Shown piece after piece: positions 47,924-57,992 of a stretch of 64,000 nt of DNA (its first letter is position 1; each line of letters opens with the position of its first letter). A model generated the notes under the pieces. It had not been told where the DNA came from. It was given only the letters and a program-made list of their open reading frames with translations, and did no database searches. The position numbers and the translations under genes are program-made. Source of the DNA: Desulfuromonadales bacterium (lineage in GTDB: Bacteria; Desulfobacterota; Desulfuromonadia; Desulfuromonadales; Geopsychrobacteraceae); assembly GCA_016931615.1 (NCBI GenBank), contig JAFGEL010000065.1, positions 61,718 through 125,717 on the forward strand, in the 5' to 3' direction.

Positions 47924-49072
47924 GTGAAACGAATTTACCTGGATAATGCCGCGACCAGTTTTCCCAAGCCTGATTCTGTTTACCAGGCCGTCATGGAAAC
48001 ACTTCAGGGAGGCGGCAGCGCGGGACGGGGCAGTCACCAACAGGCCTTGGCGGTTGACCGTCTGCTGTTTGACACCCGCGAACTGCTGGCCGAGCGGTTC
48101 AATGCCGAAAATTCACATCATTTTGTTTTTACCGCCAGCGCGACAATGGCGATCAACTTGGCTCTGTTTGGTTTGTTAACCGCGGGAGACCGGGTTGTCA
48201 CGACCAGTATGGAGCATAATGCCGTTATGCGTCCTTTAAGGGCCTTGCGTGAGCGTGGTGTTGATGTCGTCCAGGTGAATTCTGATCCCGTCAGCGGTAT
48301 ACTGGATGTAGCAGCGGTGAAACAAGCCTGCCTTGCTCAGCCGACACGCCTGTTGTGTGTCAGCCATTGTTCCAATGTCAGCGGTTCGCTTCAGCCGATT
48401 GATCAATTGGGGCCCTGGTGTCATCAACAGGGGATCATTTTTATGCTCGACGCCGCACAGAGTGCCGGAACCATTCCGATTGATATTCAGGCTGACGGCA
48501 TCGACCTGCTGGCCGCCCCCGGCCACAAAGGATTGTTCGGGCCCCAGGGAACCGGATTTCTCTACTTCAGCAAAGGCCTCGAATTAATCCCGCTGATGTA
48601 TGGGGGGACCGGAACTCAATCCGGCTCTGATCGTCAGCCGGAACAGAGCCCCGAGCGCTACGAGTCCGGTACTCAAAATTCTCCTGGCCTGGCCGGTTTG
48701 AAAGCAGGACTCGAATTTGTTCGGCAGATCGGAATCGACGCGATTCGGGAGCGTGATCGGCTGCACGGTGAAAAGCTCTTGAGTGGCTTGCAGAGCATTG
48801 ACCGGGTTCAGGTTTACGGGCCTGGAGACCCTGAACAGCGCTGTGGTGCCCTGTCGTTCAACATCAGCGGACGTGATCCCGCTGAAATAGGTTTCATTCT
48901 TGATCGTGACTTTTGCATCGCCGTCCGTGTGGGCCTCCACTGTGCTCCTAATGCCCACAGAACCATCGGAACTTACCCGGGTGGCACTGTGAGAGTCAGT
49001 CCCGGTTGGCTGAGCACGGATGATGAAATCGATACTTTTATTGATGCTATCAAGCGAATAAGTCAAACCTGA
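47924..49072 (+). CDS. cysteine desulfurase family protein (class V aminotransferase)
   Basis: IYLDNAATSFPKP; APGHKGLFGPQGTGFLY; GLHCAPNAHRTIGTYPGGTVRVSPG; GTG start. Confidence 0.9.
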   Translation: MKRIYLDNAATSFPKPDSVYQAVMETLQGGGSAGRGSHQQALAVDRLLFDTRELLAERFNAENSHHFVFTASATMAINLALFGLLTAGDRVVTTSMEHNAVMRPLRALRERGVDVVQVNSDPVSGILDVAAVKQACLAQPTRLLCVSHCSNVSGSLQPIDQLGPWCHQQGIIFMLDAAQSAGTIPIDIQADGIDLLAAPGHKGLFGPQGTGFLYFSKGLELIPLMYGGTGTQSGSDRQPEQSPERYESGTQNSPGLAGLKAGLEFVRQIGIDAIRERDRLHGEKLLSGLQSIDRVQVYGPGDPEQRCGALSFNISGRDPAEIGFILDRDFCIAVRVGLHCAPNAHRTIGTYPGGTVRVSPGWLSTDDEIDTFIDAIKRISQT

Positions 49073-49106
49073 TGAATGTGCTGATGAGATATGAAATGGA
49101 TTCGCC

Positions 49107-50423
49107 ATGAAAACTTATGTTCTTGATACCAATGTCCTGCTGCATGATCCGCAGGCGATCCTAAAATTTTCCGATAATACCGTTGTGCTTCCCCTGACGG
49201 TCATCGAAGAAATCGACCGTTTCAAGAAAGATCAGAGTGAAACCGGCCGCAATGCCCGCCAGATTTCCCGAATGATCGACGCTTTTCGTCTGCAATATAA
49301 GCTCGTGGAAGGAGTGCCGTTGGAGAATGGCGGGGTTCTCAAGGTTGCCATTTACAAGGAAGAGTTCCTGCAAAAGTTGCCTCCGGAACTCCGCGTCGAC
49401 CGGGGCGACAACCGGATTCTGGCGGTCGCCCGGGATCTGCAAGAGAACTCGCCTCAAGGGACGGTTTTCTTCGTCACCAAAGATATCAACCTGCGGATCA
49501 AGGCCGATACCATCGGCATGTTTGCCGAAGATTATCAGAATGACAAAGTTCCGGTGGAAGACCTGTACACCGGGTGCAGTGAAATATATCTGCCCAAGGA
49601 TGATATCGATCGATTCTTTGAGCAGGGATCCCTGGCGGTAGAAGGTGATTTCTTTGCCAACCAGGGGCTCACACTGATTGATGAAACCAATATTTCGCAC
49701 ACCGCAATTGGGCGCTACAACGCGCTGAGCAAAGAGGTGGTGGCCTTGTTGAAAACTCCCAAGGAAGGAATCTGGGGCATTCATCCGCGCAACCGTGAAC
49801 AGCAGTTTGCTTTTGATCTGCTCCTCAATGATGATGTTCAACTGGTTTCCCTGGTGGGCAAGGCCGGCACCGGGAAAACCCTGATTGCCATTGCGGCGGG
49901 GCTGTTGAAGACCGCAGATGAGAGTACTTACAACCGTTTGCTTGTGTCACGTCCGGTTTTCCCGATGGGCCGGGACCTGGGTTTTTTGCCCGGAGATGTT
50001 GAAGAAAAACTGTCCCCCTGGATGCAGCCCATCTTTGATAACGTTGAGTTATTGCTTTCTTCCTACGATGAAGGAGGGAAGCGCAAACGCGGTTATCGGG
50101 AACTGATCGATCTCGGCCTGATGGAAATCGAACCCCTGACATATATTCGTGGACGTTCGATTCCTCGCCAGTACATGATTGTCGACGAAGCACAGAACCT
50201 CACACCACATGAGATTAAAACCATTATTACGCGGGCCGGGGAAGGGACCAAAATTGTTCTGACCGGTGATCCCTATCAGATTGACAATCCCTATGTTGAT
50301 TCCGCCAGTAACGGTCTCTCTTATTCGGTCGAACGCTTTAAGGGCCAGGATATTGCCGGACATATGACCTTAAGCAAGGGAGAGCGCTCGCTGCTCGCCG
50401 AGCTGGCGGCTAATTTACTTTAG
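49107..50423 (+). CDS. PhoH family protein with N-terminal PIN domain
   Basis: YVLDTNVLLHDP; VGKAGTGKTLIAIAAGL; IVDEAQNLTPHEIKTIITRAGEGTKIVLTGD. Confidence 0.94.
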   Translation: MKTYVLDTNVLLHDPQAILKFSDNTVVLPLTVIEEIDRFKKDQSETGRNARQISRMIDAFRLQYKLVEGVPLENGGVLKVAIYKEEFLQKLPPELRVDRGDNRILAVARDLQENSPQGTVFFVTKDINLRIKADTIGMFAEDYQNDKVPVEDLYTGCSEIYLPKDDIDRFFEQGSLAVEGDFFANQGLTLIDETNISHTAIGRYNALSKEVVALLKTPKEGIWGIHPRNREQQFAFDLLLNDDVQLVSLVGKAGTGKTLIAIAAGLLKTADESTYNRLLVSRPVFPMGRDLGFLPGDVEEKLSPWMQPIFDNVELLLSSYDEGGKRKRGYRELIDLGLMEIEPLTYIRGRSIPRQYMIVDEAQNLTPHEIKTIITRAGEGTKIVLTGDPYQIDNPYVDSASNGLSYSVERFKGQDIAGHMTLSKGERSLLAELAANLL

Positions 50424-50439
50424 AGTGCAGAGTTGATCA

Positions 50440-51456
50440 ATGCTTTTACTGGCTCTTGAAAGTTCCTGTGACGAGACGGCTGCCGCAGTCGTCAAAGACG
50501 GTCGGCAGATCCGTTCCAATCTGATCGCCTCACAGGTTGAACTGCATGCAGTTTACGGCGGAGTCGTGCCTGAACTGGCGTCCAGACGGCATCTTGAAGT
50601 AATTAATCCGTTAGTTGAAGAAGCCCTGTCTAAGGCATCAGTAAACAAGGCCGAACTTGAAGGTATCGTTGTCACGCGTGGTCCCGGGCTGGTCGGAGCT
50701 CTGCTGGTCGGAGTTTCCTTCGCCAAGGCTTTTGCTTATGCCCTGGGTATTCCGCTCATCGGCGTGCATCACATCGAAGGTCATATTCTGGCCATTCAAT
50801 TGGAGCAACAGGTTGATTTTCCTTTTCTCGCCGCGGCGGTGTCGGGTGGTCACACCCATCTTTACCGGGTTGAAGGCATTGGCCGTTATCGCCTTTTGGG
50901 TCGGACGGTTGATGATGCTGCGGGTGAAGCTTTTGACAAGGTCGCAAAAATGCTCGGTCTTGGTTATCCGGGTGGGCCGATTATCGATAAACTGGCGGCA
51001 ACCCATGATGATGGAGGCATTGTTTTTCCCCGGCCTCTGTTGAAAAAAAACACCCTTGATTTCAGCTTCTCAGGGGTCAAGACAGCCGTGCTCAACTATC
51101 TCCATCGACTCGAAAACCCGCCTGGTGAAGAGCTGATCGGTCGAATCGCTTGTGCTTTTCAGACCGCTGTGGTTGACGTTCTGACCCAGAAGATTCTGCG
51201 TGCGGCAGAAGCAGAGAATCTTGAGCGCATTGTGGTCGCCGGCGGGGTCGCCTGTAATTCAGGATTACGCCAACATCTTTCCCGACTGACGGAGGGTTCG
51301 GAACGCACGGTTTATTTTCCTTCCCCGGTCCTCTGTGCTGACAACGCCGCCATGCTGGCGGTTGCGGGTGATTATTACCTGTCGCGGGGAGCGTCGTCCG
51401 GGTTCGATCTCAATGCTGTGTCCAGCTGGCCGCTGGAACAAGTCGTCTGGGGATAG
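50440..51456 (+). CDS. tsaD: tRNA t6A37 threonylcarbamoyltransferase
   Basis: LALESSCDETAAAVV; GVHHIEGHILA; VSGGHTHLY; GGVACNSGLR. Confidence 0.96.
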   Translation: MLLLALESSCDETAAAVVKDGRQIRSNLIASQVELHAVYGGVVPELASRRHLEVINPLVEEALSKASVNKAELEGIVVTRGPGLVGALLVGVSFAKAFAYALGIPLIGVHHIEGHILAIQLEQQVDFPFLAAAVSGGHTHLYRVEGIGRYRLLGRTVDDAAGEAFDKVAKMLGLGYPGGPIIDKLAATHDDGGIVFPRPLLKKNTLDFSFSGVKTAVLNYLHRLENPPGEELIGRIACAFQTAVVDVLTQKILRAAEAENLERIVVAGGVACNSGLRQHLSRLTEGSERTVYFPSPVLCADNAAMLAVAGDYYLSRGASSGFDLNAVSSWPLEQVVWG

Positions 51457-51467
51457 TTGCAGCTTAT

Positions 51468-51953
51468 ATGTGGCGACGCTGGGGTTTTTTCAGACAGTCC
51501 AAACTGAACGTGATCCGCCTGGCGCGAATACGTTCTGATCCCGATGCGATCGGGCGGGGGATGGCTCTTGGCCTGTTTCTCGGTTTTACCCCGACTTTTG
51601 GTTTTCAGCTGTTGCTGGCTATCCTTTTTGCTTTTCTTTTACGCCAGAATAAGATCGCCACCTTTATCGGGGTCTGGGTCACCAACCCTGTAACCGCACC
51701 GCTGATCTACGGGCTTGAATATCAGATTGGCCGGCTGATTCTCGGTCATCCGCCTCTGGCCCCGGATCAGTTGTCCTACGAACTGAGCTGGTCAATCGGC
51801 ATGCAGGTCGGTGCTCCTCTTCTGGTCGGAAGTTTGGTTCTGGGCATTCCTGCGGCGATCATCGGTTATTCACTGACCGTGCGTTTTGTTCCCAGTTTAC
51901 GTCATATGAAAATAGCCCGGTGGCCGCGTAAACGGGCCTACGAGGAAGATTAG
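51468..51953 (+). CDS. DUF2062 domain membrane protein
   Basis: AIGRGMALGLFLGFTPTFGFQLLLA; WVTNPVTAPLIYGLEYQIG. Confidence 0.85.
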   Translation: MWRRWGFFRQSKLNVIRLARIRSDPDAIGRGMALGLFLGFTPTFGFQLLLAILFAFLLRQNKIATFIGVWVTNPVTAPLIYGLEYQIGRLILGHPPLAPDQLSYELSWSIGMQVGAPLLVGSLVLGIPAAIIGYSLTVRFVPSLRHMKIARWPRKRAYEED

Positions 51954-51956
51954 CCG

Positions 51957-52751
51957 GTGACATACAGAACCAAAAAGCGTTTTGGCCAGCATTTTCTGCA
52001 TGACCCTGCGGTGATCGATAAAATCATTGCTGCGGCCCAACTGGATCCAGATCAGCGGGTCATTGAAATCGGTCCCGGGCTTGGGGTTCTCACCGACCGA
52101 CTTTTGCCGGCCGCTGAGCAGGTTCAGGTGGTGGAGATCGACCGGGATCTGATCGAGCGCCTTGAGCAGCGTGGCGATGCAAACTTAATCGTGCATGCCG
52201 GTGATGTGCTCAAACTTCCCTGGCGGACGCTTTTTACCCGGCCACCCTATACCCTGGTGGCCAACCTTCCTTACAATATTTCTTCCCAGATCGTTTTCCG
52301 TCTGCTTGATCACCGCGACCTCTTTCAACGCCTGGTGCTGATGTTTCAACGCGAGGTAGGGGAGCGTCTGGTGGCCTCACCCGGAAGCAAGGATTATGGC
52401 ATCCTCTCGGTGCTCTGCCAGCTCTGGTTCGATATCGATAAAGTCGCGTTGGTCAGACCGGGGGCTTTCAGGCCGCCGCCGAAAGTTGACTCCGTGGTTC
52501 TGCATTTCAAACCACTCTCTTCTCCAAGGGTCGATCCGATTGATGCCGAGCTGTTCAAAAAAGTGGTCAAAGGAGCGTTCACCCAAAGACGTAAAACGAT
52601 CAAAAATAGCCTGCGTGCCGCCGGATTCGATCCCGATACGGTCGATACCGCTCTTTCTCATGCGGGAATCTCTCCATCCACTCGAGGCGAAACCCTGACC
52701 CTGAAAAATTTCTCCGATCTCACCAGAGAATTTATCACTCAAGACAATTAA
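51957..52751 (+). CDS. rsmA: 16S rRNA dimethyladenosine transferase
   Basis: KKRFGQHFLHDPAVIDKI; EIGPGLGVLTDRL; NLPYNISSQI; GTG start at 51957. Confidence 0.96.
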   Translation: MTYRTKKRFGQHFLHDPAVIDKIIAAAQLDPDQRVIEIGPGLGVLTDRLLPAAEQVQVVEIDRDLIERLEQRGDANLIVHAGDVLKLPWRTLFTRPPYTLVANLPYNISSQIVFRLLDHRDLFQRLVLMFQREVGERLVASPGSKDYGILSVLCQLWFDIDKVALVRPGAFRPPPKVDSVVLHFKPLSSPRVDPIDAELFKKVVKGAFTQRRKTIKNSLRAAGFDPDTVDTALSHAGISPSTRGETLTLKNFSDLTREFITQDN

Positions 52752-52871
52752 ACATTTATAAAACTATGCTTGATAAGGCGTTACTCGTGATCTATGATTC
52801 TTTAGTTGTGACTGATTTTTCTGTGACAATGTTGAATTTTATCCTTTTTTCCGAGTTTACGGGAGTTTTGT

Positions 52872-55800
52872 ATGAAGGTGACGGTCGTAAGACGTGGACA
52901 AACCTCAGCAGATCGGGTTGATATTTATCAGCCTGAGTTAATTGAACAGGAACTGATCCGTCAGGGGCAGGCGAGTGGCTTGCCGGTCTACCTGAAACTG
53001 GCCACCATTCTGCGCCAGGAAATTCCAGAAACACTGCTGTTGCCGTTCAGCCTGTCTGATCTGGTCGAAAACTTGCGTCAGGCCGGGGATTTTCTGTTTC
53101 AGGCTGAGGATGAGATTGAAGTCGAAATCAAGGCTCTGAAAGAGCCGGGGCATTATTATCTTTTTACTCATTCGCCTGATGCGAATCACATCTTCTTTTC
53201 GTTGCAGGAATATCTTCATCGACGCTCCTTGCACTTTCGTGTCATCTGCCATCCGATCCTGTCCGTCAAACGGGAAAATGGCCTCATTCAGCAAGTTGAT
53301 GAAGGGGCCAGTGACCTGCCTCGAGAGTCTTTTGTCTGGATGGAACTGGAGCGTTTTCCGGCCAGAATGATCGATGGACTGAAACAGGCGATCAAAACAA
53401 TTCTGTCAGCCGCCGTGACGGCTTATCGGGACCGGCCGAAAATGTTACAGAAAATCGCTGCCCTGGGTGCGGTAAAAGGCCTCGAGCAGCATCAGGCCCT
53501 GTATGACTGGTTACAGGAGGAAAATTTTATCCCTGTTGCGACGCGCAGCTATGTCTATGCAAAGGATGCTGACGTGTCGGGATTCAAAGAAGAAAGCGAA
53601 CAGTCTCTCGGCCTTAAGGAATTCTACCGTCAGCCTTTCCACAAGGCGGACCATGCGGTTACTCTGACCCCCGAGACGGTTTTCCCACTGTTGGGTCATG
53701 GCAAAAATGTGGACCTGGAAAAAACCGATCTGCGCTGTCCCCTGCATCGCTTTGAACGTTTGACTTATCTGGGTTTCCGTGAACAGTTGGACGAGGGCCG
53801 GTTTCGTGAACACTGCTTCTTCGGGTTCTACACGCAAAAAAGCATCGATGAAAATACCTTTACCATTCCGACCCTGAAGAAAAAAATCGAACAGGCCCAG
53901 CTCGAACTGAAAATACCCCATGACAGCCACAATTATCGCAAAACTGTACAGATCATTAACAGTTTTCCGAAAATCGAGTTGTTTTTGATGGGTGCCGAAG
54001 ACCTGCGCCGCATGATCCGCTCATTTACCCAGATGCATCGCCAGGCCGGTGTCAAGGTGGTCATCGCTCCGAGTGCCTCGGAAACCGGTATTACCCTGCT
54101 GTTGATCATGCCGAAAGACTACTATCTGCCCGAGCATATCGAGCGTATGGAAGTTTATCTGCGGCGCTATTTCAAAGCCGTCAGTGTCGAAACGCGGCTG
54201 ATCCACCTGGCTTCAGACTATCTCAGTCTGCATGCGAATATTCAGCTGCAGAAAAAGGCAATTCAGATCGACCTGACCCAGCTTGAGCAGGGGCTGACGC
54301 GTCTGGCCATGCCGTGGAAACTGAAATTCAGGGAATTGCTGGAAAAACACTTTGCCGACGATTCCTTCAGTCTGTGGGAGCGCTACATCAAGACATTCCA
54401 TGTTGATTACCGCGCCAGAACCCATCCCCGCTTTGCCGTACGGGATGTGAAAAACCTTGAATCCCTGTTGCGCAACAAACAGGACGCTTTTGATTTGTGG
54501 GGACCTTTTCACGAGCAGGATGATTACTACCGGCTGCAGTATTACAGTCTCAGGCGCAGTTATCTGAATGACCTGATGCCGTTTCTTCAAAACCTCGATT
54601 TGTGTGTCCTCCATGAGGTCGATTCCGACCTGCAGATCGATGGTGAATCGGTTTATATCAAGAGCTTCGCCATCAGGCTCAACAGTGCCAAAAGCCTGCC
54701 TTTCAAGCAGATCAAGGGCCTGCTGCTCGAAGCCCTGCTGGCCCTGCGGAATAACGAAGTCGAAAATGATTATCTCCACCGGCTGTTACCGTTGACCGGT
54801 CTGTCCTGGCGTGAAATCGATGTCTTCCGCGGCTACCGTAATTACTATTTCCAGCTTGGCAGCCCGTTTACCAAAAAGCGGGTCGCCGATGCCCTGATCA
54901 ACAACGCCAAGGTTTCACACCTGCTTTATCGCTATTTCGAGGGTCGTTTCAAGCCGTCCGCCGATTGGACCGATCCGATGACCCGCGAAATCGAAGTCTT
55001 ATCTCCGATTCGTCAGGAACTTGCTGCGGCACTGGAAGAGGTCAGTGATCCCAACGAGGACAGAATTTTACGCACGCTGTTCAACCTGATCGACTCGACG
55101 ATCAGAACCAATTTTTACCTGCGTTATCAGCAGGACGATTATTTCTTCTCGTTCAAGGTCAGCTCACTGGGCATCATCGACATGCCTTCGCCCCGGCCGC
55201 TTTATGAAGTTTATGTGCATTCGGCGAAAATGGAGGGCGTTCATCTGCGTGGCGGCAAGGTTGCGCGGGGTGGAATCCGCTGGTCGGATCGTCCCGATGA
55301 TTTCAGAACTGAAGTGCTTGGTCTGGTGAAAGCTCAAATGACCAAGAATGCAGTGATCGTCCCCGAGGGTTCAAAGGGCGGTTTCATCACTAAGGAATTC
55401 AGCCCTGACCGTGAGCAGATGGGGGAAATTGTCAAAACAGCCTACCAGACTCTGATGCGCGGATTGCTTGATCTGACGGATAATCGCACCGCCGATGATA
55501 TTGTGCGGCCGGAAGGCATTATCGCTTATGATGACCAGGACCCCTACCTGGTTGTGGCTGCAGATAAGGGAACCGCACATTTGCCTGATACGGCCAATGC
55601 GGTCAGCGACTCCTACGGTTTCTGGCTGGGTGACGCCTTTGCCAGCGGGGGATCGCACGGCTATGATCACAAAAAGCTGGGGATTACTGCTCGTGGGGCC
55701 TGGGAAAGCGTCAAGCGCCTGTTCCGTGAAATGGGCCATAATATCCAGGAAGAGCCCTTCACAGTAATCGGCATCGGTGACATGAGCGGCGATGTGTTCG

Positions 55801-57638
55801 GCAACGGCATGCTCCTTTCCCGTCAAACCAAGTTGCTCGGGGCCTTTGACCATCGGCATATTTTCCTTGATCCGAATCCTGATCCGGAAACCTCTTACCA
55901 GGAACGCCAGCGGCTCTTTAACCTGCCGCGTTCAAGCTGGGAAGACTACAACAAAGACCTGATCTCTGCCGGCGGCGGCGTCTTTTCACGACAGCTGAAG
56001 GAGATCCCGCTGTCGCCTGAAGTGGCCGGCTGGCTGGGGATAAAATCGCAGAGTATTGACGTCCCCGGTCTGATCAAGCTGCTGCTGACCGCTCAGGTTG
56101 ATCTGCTCTGGAACGGCGGTATCGGGACCTATGTCAAGGCATCGACTCAGAGTAATGAAGATGCCGGTGACCGGGCCAACGACGCCGTGCGGGTCGATGC
56201 TACGGCACTGCGGGCTAAAGTTGTCGGTGAAGGAGGCAACCTGGGGCTGACCCAACTTGGGCGGATTGAATATGCCCTTAATGGCGGAAAGATCAATACC
56301 GACGCCATCGATAACTCCGCCGGAGTGGACAGCTCGGACCATGAAGTGAACCTGAAAATTCTTCTGCGCCAGTTGCGCCATGAAGGGCGGGTGAAAGATC
56401 TGGATGAGGGCTATGCTCTCCTTGAAGAGATGGAGGAAACCGTCTGCCAGGATGTGCTGGCCAACAATTACGGCCAGACGCTGTCCCTGTCTCTCGATGA
56501 ACTGCGCTGTGCAAAAGACGTTGAACCGTTCCTCGACCTGATGGATCGTCTCGGCCGTTCCGGACTGCTGGATCGGCGTGGCGAGTTTCTCCCCAGTCGC
56601 AAGGAGGTGTCGGCGCGTCAACCCAACCGTCTGCTGAGACCGGAACTCTCGGTGTTGCTGGCGTACAGCAAGATGTTCCTCTTCAAAGCACTGCTTGATA
56701 CCGACCTGCCTGACAACAAGGTTATTCGGCAGCTGCTGTTCGACTATTTCCCTCAGCAGGTGATCGACCGTTACAATGATTCACTGCCGCGTCACCCGTT
56801 GGCGAAAGAAATCACGGCGACGATGTTGACGAACCGGGTGATCGATCAGGCCGGGAGTGCTTTTTTACAGACCATCAGTCGGCTGACCGACAGCACTCAG
56901 GTCGAAGTAGCCAACGCCTACCTGATTTTTGACAGTCTGTTGACCGGGGAAGAGCTGCGCAAAGCAGTTTTTGCTCTTGATAACAAGATGTCTTCAGATC
57001 GGCAGTACGAGCTGTTGATGACGCTGGAGGACCTGCTCAGTTCATTCTGCTCCTATGCGTTGAGCAACAACATGGTGATACCGTCCTCTGAAGAGGAACT
57101 GGCAAGAATTAACCAGCAGCTACTCGATTATGCGCAGATGTTGCCGAAAGTTCTCCCCGCTGCGGCTTGGGAACGTTGTAAACAACGTACAGCCCAGCTC
57201 AAGGAAGAAGGGCTTGAACATGAAATCGCCTTCAAATTTGCCGTGCTCGATTTCCTCGTCGATTTCCTTCCCCTGATCTGCATGGTCAAAAGCTCCGGAC
57301 AAAATCTTGAAGATCTGGCCGCGATCAGGGTGCTGGTGGAAAATAAAGTCAACAGCCGGAAAATTCTGGCCCTGCTTGAAAAGGTTACGATACGCGACAA
57401 TTGGGATCGTCGGGCACGGGAATCGCTGGTCAGCTCGCTGCATGCCGTCAATGTTCGCCTTGTGCAGCAGGTTGCCCAGGAATCACCAGGCAATCCGGAG
57501 AATTACTTTTCCCAACGGCGTCAGAAAATGCGCAACTACGATAGTCTGCTGCAGACATTGATGGCCGAAAAACCCAGTAACTTCCATCCCTTCACCGTGG
57601 TGTTGAGAACCCTGGAGAGTCTTTTAATCAGCCACTGA
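52872..57638 (+). CDS. large NAD-dependent glutamate dehydrogenase (about 1588 aa)
   Basis: RGGIRWSDRPDDFRTEVLGLVKAQMTKNAVIVPEGSKGGF; GIGDMSGDVFGNGMLLS; GGVDSSDHEVNLKI-like. Confidence 0.94.
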   Translation: MKVTVVRRGQTSADRVDIYQPELIEQELIRQGQASGLPVYLKLATILRQEIPETLLLPFSLSDLVENLRQAGDFLFQAEDEIEVEIKALKEPGHYYLFTHSPDANHIFFSLQEYLHRRSLHFRVICHPILSVKRENGLIQQVDEGASDLPRESFVWMELERFPARMIDGLKQAIKTILSAAVTAYRDRPKMLQKIAALGAVKGLEQHQALYDWLQEENFIPVATRSYVYAKDADVSGFKEESEQSLGLKEFYRQPFHKADHAVTLTPETVFPLLGHGKNVDLEKTDLRCPLHRFERLTYLGFREQLDEGRFREHCFFGFYTQKSIDENTFTIPTLKKKIEQAQLELKIPHDSHNYRKTVQIINSFPKIELFLMGAEDLRRMIRSFTQMHRQAGVKVVIAPSASETGITLLLIMPKDYYLPEHIERMEVYLRRYFKAVSVETRLIHLASDYLSLHANIQLQKKAIQIDLTQLEQGLTRLAMPWKLKFRELLEKHFADDSFSLWERYIKTFHVDYRARTHPRFAVRDVKNLESLLRNKQDAFDLWGPFHEQDDYYRLQYYSLRRSYLNDLMPFLQNLDLCVLHEVDSDLQIDGESVYIKSFAIRLNSAKSLPFKQIKGLLLEALLALRNNEVENDYLHRLLPLTGLSWREIDVFRGYRNYYFQLGSPFTKKRVADALINNAKVSHLLYRYFEGRFKPSADWTDPMTREIEVLSPIRQELAAALEEVSDPNEDRILRTLFNLIDSTIRTNFYLRYQQDDYFFSFKVSSLGIIDMPSPRPLYEVYVHSAKMEGVHLRGGKVARGGIRWSDRPDDFRTEVLGLVKAQMTKNAVIVPEGSKGGFITKEFSPDREQMGEIVKTAYQTLMRGLLDLTDNRTADDIVRPEGIIAYDDQDPYLVVAADKGTAHLPDTANAVSDSYGFWLGDAFASGGSHGYDHKKLGITARGAWESVKRLFREMGHNIQEEPFTVIGIGDMSGDVFGNGMLLSRQTKLLGAFDHRHIFLDPNPDPETSYQERQRLFNLPRSSWEDYNKDLISAGGGVFSRQLKEIPLSPEVAGWLGIKSQSIDVPGLIKLLLTAQVDLLWNGGIGTYVKASTQSNEDAGDRANDAVRVDATALRAKVVGEGGNLGLTQLGRIEYALNGGKINTDAIDNSAGVDSSDHEVNLKILLRQLRHEGRVKDLDEGYALLEEMEETVCQDVLANNYGQTLSLSLDELRCAKDVEPFLDLMDRLGRSGLLDRRGEFLPSRKEVSARQPNRLLRPELSVLLAYSKMFLFKALLDTDLPDNKVIRQLLFDYFPQQVIDRYNDSLPRHPLAKEITATMLTNRVIDQAGSAFLQTISRLTDSTQVEVANAYLIFDSLLTGEELRKAVFALDNKMSSDRQYELLMTLEDLLSSFCSYALSNNMVIPSSEEELARINQQLLDYAQMLPKVLPAAAWERCKQRTAQLKEEGLEHEIAFKFAVLDFLVDFLPLICMVKSSGQNLEDLAAIRVLVENKVNSRKILALLEKVTIRDNWDRRARESLVSSLHAVNVRLVQQVAQESPGNPENYFSQRRQKMRNYDSLLQTLMAEKPSNFHPFTVVLRTLESLLISH

Positions 57639-57660
57639 GCTGATAAGCACTATGCTTGTT

Positions 57661-57695
57661 TACAAGGGCGGACCGGTTCCGCCCTTGTTTCTTTG
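57661..57695 (+). terminator. terminator downstream of NAD-GDH
   Basis: ACAAGGGCGGA-ccggt-TCCGCCCTTGT then TTTCTTT. Confidence 0.88.
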
Positions 57696-57701
57696 CACCG
57701 G

Positions 57702-57978
57702 TGTCTTTGTCGGCAGAATGGCGGAGGTAAACAAGGTTTCAGGGCTGATCTCGGGGCGAAAAGTGACTGGACAGAGAAATAACGCCTATGTTATATCGAG
57801 AACGCCTTTCACAGGGGAGCAGGTTGGCCCGGGACACGTACCGGAGCCGCTTTTGCTTGCCCCCCGTGGCATAACATACCGCCTGGATCGAATGACGACC
57901 GGGACGGAAGGTTTTACAGCTCATGCCGAAGACATTTTTTGTCTTACGCCTTTCGTTTCGATGAAGGGCTTTTTTTTT
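57702..57978 (+). ncRNA. candidate structured RNA or leader upstream of panB
   Basis: Long-range pairing TGTCT-ttg-TCGGCA (57702-57715) with TGCCGA-AGACA (57924-57934); terminator GCCTTTC-loop-GAAGGGC-T9 (57948-57978); no convincing ORF. Confidence 0.4.
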
Positions 57979-57992
57979 GAATAGGGATTGCT

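Noticed and set aside
57652-57984. 110-aa ORF upstream of panB
   Set aside because: Spans two terminator hairpins and has no protein-like domain; a non-coding explanation fits better.
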